A stretch of 17,713 bases of DNA, taken from contig CANHFL010000001.1 of assembly GCA_947459855.1 (NCBI GenBank), positions 1-17,713 of the forward strand, in the 5' to 3' direction. The position numbers and the translations under genes are program-made. Source of the stretch: Planctomycetaceae bacterium (GTDB lineage: Bacteria; Planctomycetota; Phycisphaerae; Phycisphaerales; SM1A02). Below, piece after piece: positions 13,602-17,713 of the stretch (positions within the stretch are counted from its first letter, which is position 1; every line of letters begins with the position of its first letter). The notes under the pieces are model-generated. The model was given only the letters and a program-made list of their open reading frames with translations, was not told the DNA's origin and made no database searches.

Positions 13602-14224
13602 GCGCCGCGGCCCCCGCGGATGTGCGCCGCGCTGTCGGTGCCCGCGTGCATGGGCAGGAACCGCGCGGGGTCGTGCGGCTTCGGCTCGTGCGCCAGCAGG
13701 CTGGCCAGCGCCGCGGCGCCGTCGTCCACCACGCCCAGGACGTCGCGGATCGCGGGGCGCACGAAGCGGTGCTCGATGCCGTGCTCGATCATCGCCACCA
13801 GCGGGTCGTAGTAGCGGTCGTGGTTCACGATCGCGATCGGCTTGTGGTGGTCGCCCAGCTGGCGCGCGACGAGCACCTCGAAGAACTCCTCGTACGTGCC
13901 CAGGCCGCCGGGCAGGATCACGTAGCCGTCGCCGCGGTCCATCAGCTGGCGGCGGCGGGCCTGCATGGTGTCGACCACCACCAGCTCGTCGCAGCCGGTC
14001 CAGCCCTGCTCCAGGCTCATCAGCTTCTGCGTGATGATGCCGATCACCCGGCCGCCGCGCTCCTTGCAGGCGCGGGCGCACTCGCCCATCAGGCCGATAG
14101 AGCCGCCGCCGTAGACCAGGGTCAGCCCCTTCTCGGCGATGGCATGGCCGAGCGCGCGGGCGCCCTCGGAGAAATGGGGCTCCAGCGCGCCGCTGGACGA
14201 ACAGTAGACGGTGACGGAACGCAT
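13598..14224 (-). CDS. LOG-family (TIGR00730) nucleotide phosphoribohydrolase
   Basis: 208-residue Rossmann-fold protein of the Lonely-Guy / YgdH-YvdD group. Characterised members cleave AMP or cytokinin-riboside monophosphate to a free base and ribose 5-phosphate. VYCSSSGALEPHF (6-18) is the N-terminal motif, YGGGSIGLMG (38-47) binds phosphate, and the signature PGGLGTYEE (105-113) contains the catalytic Glu. MQARRRQLM (87-95) is the usual MHxRK segment, in altered form. The length is normal. ATG at 14224 begins the conserved sequence; upstream in-frame codons cross the divergent promoter and gene. The last ~25 residues (KPHDPARFLPMHAGTDS...) extend past the fold. A TACGCT box inside a 12-bp palindrome lies 7 nt upstream. 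It is the first gene of an operon with lpxI, overlapping it by 3 bp. Bacterial members are often labelled 'lysine decarboxylase', which is wrong for this fold. Confidence 0.93.
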   Translation of the reverse strand: MRSVTVYCSSSGALEPHFSEGARALGHAIAEKGLTLVYGGGSIGLMGECARACKERGGRVIGIITQKLMSLEQGWTGCDELVVVDTMQARRRQLMDRGDGYVILPGGLGTYEEFFEVLVARQLGDHHKPIAIVNHDRYYDPLVAMIEHGIEHRFVRPAIRDVLGVVDDGAAALASLLAHEPKPHDPARFLPMHAGTDSAAHIRGGRGA

Positions 14225-14231
14225 GGGGGGA

Positions 14232-14243
14232 AGCGTATACGCT
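14232..14243. promoter_or_regulatory. Palindromic divergent promoter core (AGCGTATACGCT)
   Basis: A perfect 12-bp palindrome in the 29 bp between two divergent start codons. On each strand it presents TACGCT (or, shifted, TATACG) as a -10-like box: 7 nt before the LOG gene's ATG (14224) and 10 nt before the WecA-like gene's ATG (14254). RNA polymerase could not occupy both directions at once, so the two genes may compete. A repressor could equally bind the palindrome. Confidence 0.45.
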
Positions 14244-14253
14244 GCGTTTCGCG

Positions 14254-15441
14254 ATGGGATCGATCCCGGCACCGCTCCTGGTCCTGCTGCTCGCCGCCGC
14301 CGCGGTGGCGCTGTCGGCACCGCTCACCGCGCTGCTCGTGGGGCTGGGCCATCGTGCGGGGGCGCTGGATTCCGCGGGCGCCGGCGGTCACTCCAAGGTC
14401 CTGCGCCGCGTGCCGAACATCGGCGGCGTGGCGATCGCCGCGACCGTCGCGCTGCCGCTCCTGGCGGTGGTGGTGGCCGGGCACGCGATCGGCGCGGACC
14501 GGATCGCCGAGTGGTTCCCCGCGCTGGCGGCCAGCGCTCGACGGCTGCCCGACGTGCTGCCGCAGGCGACCGCGATCCTGGTGGGTGCGGCGGCGCTGCA
14601 CCTGATGGGTCTCATCGACGACCGACGCGCCCTGCCGTGGCTGCCGAAGCTCGCGGTGCAGCTGGCGGTGGCCGCGGGCACGGTGCTGGTCGGCGGCATC
14701 CGCGTGCTGCACCTGGCGGACGCGTGGGCGGGTGGGCCGTGGCTCAGCGTCTGCATCAGCGTCGCGTGGATCGTCGTGCTGGTGAACGCGATCAACTTCC
14801 TGGACAACATGGACGGCCTGGCCGGCGGCGTGGCATTCGTGGGCGCGGTCGCCCTCGCGCTCGCGGCCGCGGTGGCCGAGCAGTGGATGACGGCGGGCCT
14901 GCTGGCGGTGCTGGCCGGGGCGCTGCTCGGGTTCCTGGCGTTCAACTTCCCGTGGCGTGCGGGACGGACGGCACGGATCTTCATGGGCGACGGCGGGTCT
15001 CTGGTGGTTGGCTACTTGCTGGCCGTGCTTGCGATGGCGATCGTCTTCACCGCGCCGGACCGGCCCGGCTACGCGCTGGGCACGCACGCGTACGGCGTGT
15101 TCGCGCCGCTCGTGATCCTGGCGGTCCCGCTCTACGACGCGTGCACGGTGACGCTTCTGCGCCGTTCGCAGGGGCGCAGCCCGATGGTCGGCGACCAGCA
15201 GCACTTCAGCCACCGGCTGGTGCTGCGCGGGCTCTCCAAGCGCGGCGCGGTGCTCCTGATCTGCGCGCTGGCCGCGGTGTGCGGCGTCTCGGGCCTGCTG
15301 CTGGGCAGCGCGGCGCCTTGGCAGGCGGCGCTGATCGGGGCGCAGGTGGCGGCGGTGCTGGGCACGATCGCCGCGCTCGAGCGCCCGCAGCTCCGCGCGA
15401 TGCGCGACGCCGGCGCCGTGCGCCACGAGGGCGCGCGGTGA
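14254..15441 (+). CDS. WecA/MraY-family polyprenyl-phosphate sugar-1-phosphate transferase
   Basis: 395-residue polytopic inner-membrane enzyme that transfers a sugar-1-phosphate (GlcNAc-1-P in WecA, MurNAc-pentapeptide-P in MraY) from a UDP-sugar to undecaprenyl phosphate. The cytoplasmic motifs are in order: VPNIGGVAI (53-61), GLIDDRRALPWLPKLAVQL (119-137) with the DD pair D122-D123, NAINFLDNMDGLAGG (178-192), MGDGGSLVVGYLL (244-256), and DQQHFSHRL (314-322), the HxSHR motif of the WecA/TagO group. These, and the absence of MraY-specific sequence, favour initiation of O-antigen or another envelope glycan over peptidoglycan. About ten hydrophobic segments fit the 11-helix topology. The first motif normally reads K/R-P-xxPxxGG; here it is HSKVLRRVPNIGG. 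The gene overlaps the downstream ligase gene (GTGA at 15438-15441). ATG at 14254 precedes helix 1. Confidence 0.92.
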   Translation: MGSIPAPLLVLLLAAAAVALSAPLTALLVGLGHRAGALDSAGAGGHSKVLRRVPNIGGVAIAATVALPLLAVVVAGHAIGADRIAEWFPALAASARRLPDVLPQATAILVGAAALHLMGLIDDRRALPWLPKLAVQLAVAAGTVLVGGIRVLHLADAWAGGPWLSVCISVAWIVVLVNAINFLDNMDGLAGGVAFVGAVALALAAAVAEQWMTAGLLAVLAGALLGFLAFNFPWRAGRTARIFMGDGGSLVVGYLLAVLAMAIVFTAPDRPGYALGTHAYGVFAPLVILAVPLYDACTVTLLRRSQGRSPMVGDQQHFSHRLVLRGLSKRGAVLLICALAAVCGVSGLLLGSAAPWQAALIGAQVAAVLGTIAALERPQLRAMRDAGAVRHEGAR

Positions 15442-17713
15442 GTGCCGGACGCACCCCGCCGGTCGCGCCTGCGTCGCCGTCCGTCGCGGCCGTGCGGCGG
15501 GGGCCCGGTGCGTTGGCCGTGGCCGCCGCGCGCGTGGCATGCGCGGCGATCGCCGCGATCGCCGCGGGGCGCATGCTGGTCGCGACCGCGCCCGTCGGAT
15601 GGTTCGACGTCGATCCGGTGCTCGATCCCACGGCGTGGGCCGGCATCCTTCCCTCGCACGCACTGGCGTGCGACGCGGCCGTGCTGGCGTGCGCGGCGGT
15701 CGCGCTGTTCGCGATGCGCGGCGCGATCGACCGGCTGGGGATGGTGTTCGTGCTCCTGGCGCTCGTGCCCGCGTTCATCGTCGCGGTGCACGCGGCGGGC
15801 AGCGGGGCCGAGGCCGCGGACGACCTGTGGCGCGGCGCCGACTGGGTTGCGGCGGCGGTCGGCGCGGCTGCGATCGCCGCCTGCATGCGCGCGGATGCAC
15901 CGACCGGTGGGCTGCGCGCGCTGCTGGCCGCGGTGCTGCTGGGCGGGCTGGCGCCGGTGCTGGTGCGCGCGGGCGTGCAGCTGGCGGTCGAGCATCCCGA
16001 GACGGTCGCGTACTACCAGGCCCACAAGGCGCAGGTGCTGGCCGCGCGCGGCTGGGCGCCCGACGGTGCGCAGGCCGCGATGTACGAGCGCCGGCTGATG
16101 CAGCTGGAGGCGACCGGCTGGTTCGGGCTTTCGAACGTGCTGTCGGGCGTGGCCGCGGCGGGCGCGGTGGCGCTTGGCGCGCTGGCTGCCGGCGCGTGGC
16201 GGCGTGTGGAGTCGGGCACGGCGTTCCTGCTTGCGGCGGCGGCCACGGCGTGCGCGGCGGTGGTCGCGATCAATGGTTCCAAGGGCGCAGTGGGCGCGAT
16301 GGCGGTGGGCGGCGTGCTGGCGGCGGCGGCGCTGCTGCGCGGCGCGCGCGCGGACGGCGCCGGTGGGCGCGGCACGCGCGGCGCGTGGCTTGCGCTGGGG
16401 CTGGTCGCGGGCGTGGTGGTGCTGGTCTTCGTGCGCGGGCTGTTCGGCGAGCATCTCGGCGAGCGCAGCCTCCTCTTCCGCTGGCAGTACCTGTGCGGCG
16501 CGATGCGCGCGTTCGCCGCGGCGCCGGCCGTGGGCACCGGCCCCGCGGGCTTCGCCGAGTCATACCTGGCGGTCCGCCCGGTCAACGCACCCGAGGAGGT
16601 CGCGAGCGCGCACGCCGCGTGGGCTGACTGGCTGGCGGCGCTGGGCGTGATGGGCGCGGCGTGGGTCGCGCTCTTCCTGGGCGCCGCGGCGGGCGCGGGA
16701 CGGGCGGCGTTCGGCGGCGGCGATCGCGCGCGCCCGGACGATGCGTCCTCGGGACCGGGCGCGCTCATGCTGGTCGCGCCGGCGTTCGTCGGCCTGGCGG
16801 CGGCGCTCGCGATCGTCCCGGAATCCGACACGCTCGACGGCATCGGCCTGGCCACGCGCCTGGGCGGGGCCTGCATGGCGGTGCTCGTGGCGTTCGCCGT
16901 GTGCACCACGGGCCGCGCCGCGGCGCGTGCGCTCGCGGTCGCGCTCGGCGCGGCGGGCGTGGTGGTCGCGATGCACGCGTGCGTCGAGATGACTTTCTGG
17001 CAGCCGGGCAGCGTCGCGTGGGTCGCCTGCGTGCTTGCGGTGGCGGCAGCGGGGGCAGGCAATGCGTCCGACCGCTCGTCCTGGTGGCGCATGCGCGCCG
17101 GGCGGGGCGTGGCGATCGGCGTGCCCGCGCTGCTGCTGGTCGCGTCGGCCGGGGCCTCCTTGGCCGGTGCGCTCCCGGCGTCCGCCGCGGAGCGCCGCAT
17201 GGTCGCAGCCGCCGAACCGCTCGTCGAGGTCGGCCTTTCTCGGCTGCAGGGCGTCGCGCTCGCCTCCGGCCCAGCGCTCGACGATCGCCGCATGGCCGCG
17301 GCGCAGGCGCTGGCGTGGACCGACGACGGAGCGTCGCCGTGGACGCGCCGCCCCATCGTGCTCGGCGCCGCGATCGACCAAGCCGCGCTGGCCGTTCTTG
17401 CCCAGCCCGCGCGCACGTCCGAGGCACTTGCCCTGGCCGACGCGGTCCTCGCGCGCTCCGCGACCGGCCGCACGCTGGCCGCCGCCGCCGCGCTGGACGA
17501 GGCCGTGCTCACGCGCACGTCCGCCCCGCAGGCCGAGCGCATCGCCGCCGCCGGGCGGCTCGAGCGCCACGCAACGGCGCTGCTCGCGATCGATTCCCGA
17601 AACGTCCGTGCATGGATCCGCGCCTGCGACGCGCGCCTGGCCCTCGGCGACGCCGTCGGGGCACGCCAGGCAGCGCTCTCCGCGCTCGCGGCCGACGCGA
17701 CCTACGCGCTGGA
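15438..17713 (+). CDS. O-antigen ligase / Wzy_C-type polymerase with TPR-like C-terminus (partial, runs off the edge)
   Basis: I translated this frame from GTG at 15438 to the right edge: 758 codons without a stop. GTG shares bases with the TGA of the preceding transferase gene (GTGA). The first ~580 residues are mostly hydrophobic helices. INGSKGAVGAMAVGG (K282) corresponds to the SRGA motif of Wzy_C proteins. Residues 342-392 form the Wzy_C core: ERSLLFRWQYLCGAM (R343, R348), then AAAPAVGTGPAGFAESY in place of 'hPxxGxGxGxF', then SAHAAWADWLAALGVMG with H392 at the HN position. These Arg and His residues are the ones needed in WaaL-type ligases. From about 610 the protein is soluble and helical, and the last visible stretch (ATALLAIDSRNVRAWIRACD, then RLALGDAVGARQAALSAL) looks like TPR repeats. 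Likely role: ligating or polymerising the glycan begun by the neighbour. The C-terminus is outside the window. Confidence 0.82.
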   Translation, partial: MSAGRTPPVAPASPSVAAVRRGPGALAVAAARVACAAIAAIAAGRMLVATAPVGWFDVDPVLDPTAWAGILPSHALACDAAVLACAAVALFAMRGAIDRLGMVFVLLALVPAFIVAVHAAGSGAEAADDLWRGADWVAAAVGAAAIAACMRADAPTGGLRALLAAVLLGGLAPVLVRAGVQLAVEHPETVAYYQAHKAQVLAARGWAPDGAQAAMYERRLMQLEATGWFGLSNVLSGVAAAGAVALGALAAGAWRRVESGTAFLLAAAATACAAVVAINGSKGAVGAMAVGGVLAAAALLRGARADGAGGRGTRGAWLALGLVAGVVVLVFVRGLFGEHLGERSLLFRWQYLCGAMRAFAAAPAVGTGPAGFAESYLAVRPVNAPEEVASAHAAWADWLAALGVMGAAWVALFLGAAAGAGRAAFGGGDRARPDDASSGPGALMLVAPAFVGLAAALAIVPESDTLDGIGLATRLGGACMAVLVAFAVCTTGRAAARALAVALGAAGVVVAMHACVEMTFWQPGSVAWVACVLAVAAAGAGNASDRSSWWRMRAGRGVAIGVPALLLVASAGASLAGALPASAAERRMVAAAEPLVEVGLSRLQGVALASGPALDDRRMAAAQALAWTDDGASPWTRRPIVLGAAIDQAALAVLAQPARTSEALALADAVLARSATGRTLAAAAALDEAVLTRTSAPQAERIAAAGRLERHATALLAIDSRNVRAWIRACDARLALGDAVGARQAALSALAADATYAL

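Noticed and set aside
12726..14327. A 533-codon reading of the lpxI frame as a long fusion protein
   Set aside because: The first ~240 codons run out of frame through the LOG-family gene and are Arg/Gly-rich. The conserved LpxI sequence begins just after the GTG at 13601.
14254..15441. MraY (peptidoglycan precursor transferase)
   Set aside because: The HFSHRL motif and the absence of mur or fts neighbours favour the WecA/TagO branch.

Overview
The window is about 70% or more G+C and has the look of a planctomycete of the class Phycisphaerae. The clues are a secreted protein ending in two dockerin-type calcium-binding repeats, an ExbD plus proline-rich TonB pair, a small STAS protein, and a Gram-negative envelope gene set (LpxI, a WecA/MraY-family transferase, an O-antigen ligase). 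The taxonomic call is inference from gene content and style; no marker was compared with a database.

Layout. 1-425 (+) is the 3' end of a dockerin-tailed secreted protein. It converges on a two-gene ABC operon (442-2851, -) of a LolC/E-like permease and a LolD-like ATPase. Divergent from that operon are a family 2 glycosyltransferase and SurE (2904-4974, +). These converge on an exbD-tonB-like pair (5000-7085, -), which is divergent from a STAS gene (7133-7501, +). A 553-base stretch without a convincing gene follows (7502-8054). It carries a terminator-like hairpin, three back-to-back long imperfect palindromes and three tandem 22-bp repeats. gyrA (8055-10655, -) is next, then a divergent small lipoprotein gene resembling a SecD periplasmic head domain (10794-11246, +). 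The block 11259-14224 (-) holds a LOG-family gene, lpxI, a TlyA-like rRNA methyltransferase without its S4 domain, and a class I methyltransferase with its own promoter. Divergent from it, a WecA-like transferase overlaps an O-antigen-ligase-like gene that runs off the right edge (14254-17713, +).

How the genes fit together. Most of the window serves the envelope: lipoprotein or lipid export (LolCD-like), outer-membrane energisation (ExbD/TonB), lipid A synthesis (LpxI), polyprenol-linked glycan initiation (WecA-like) and glycan ligation (Wzy_C-type protein). gyrA, surE and the methyltransferases are housekeeping genes mixed in.

Two signals stand out beyond the gene list. First, seven gene starts have a TAnnnT -10-like hexamer only 6-10 nt before the start codon and no Shine-Dalgarno sequence, which predicts leaderless or nearly leaderless transcripts; one of these sites is a perfect palindrome placed to serve two divergent genes. 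Second, 7599-7937 is three abutting palindromes, two with the same CATT apical loop, a candidate structured RNA or palindromic mobile element.
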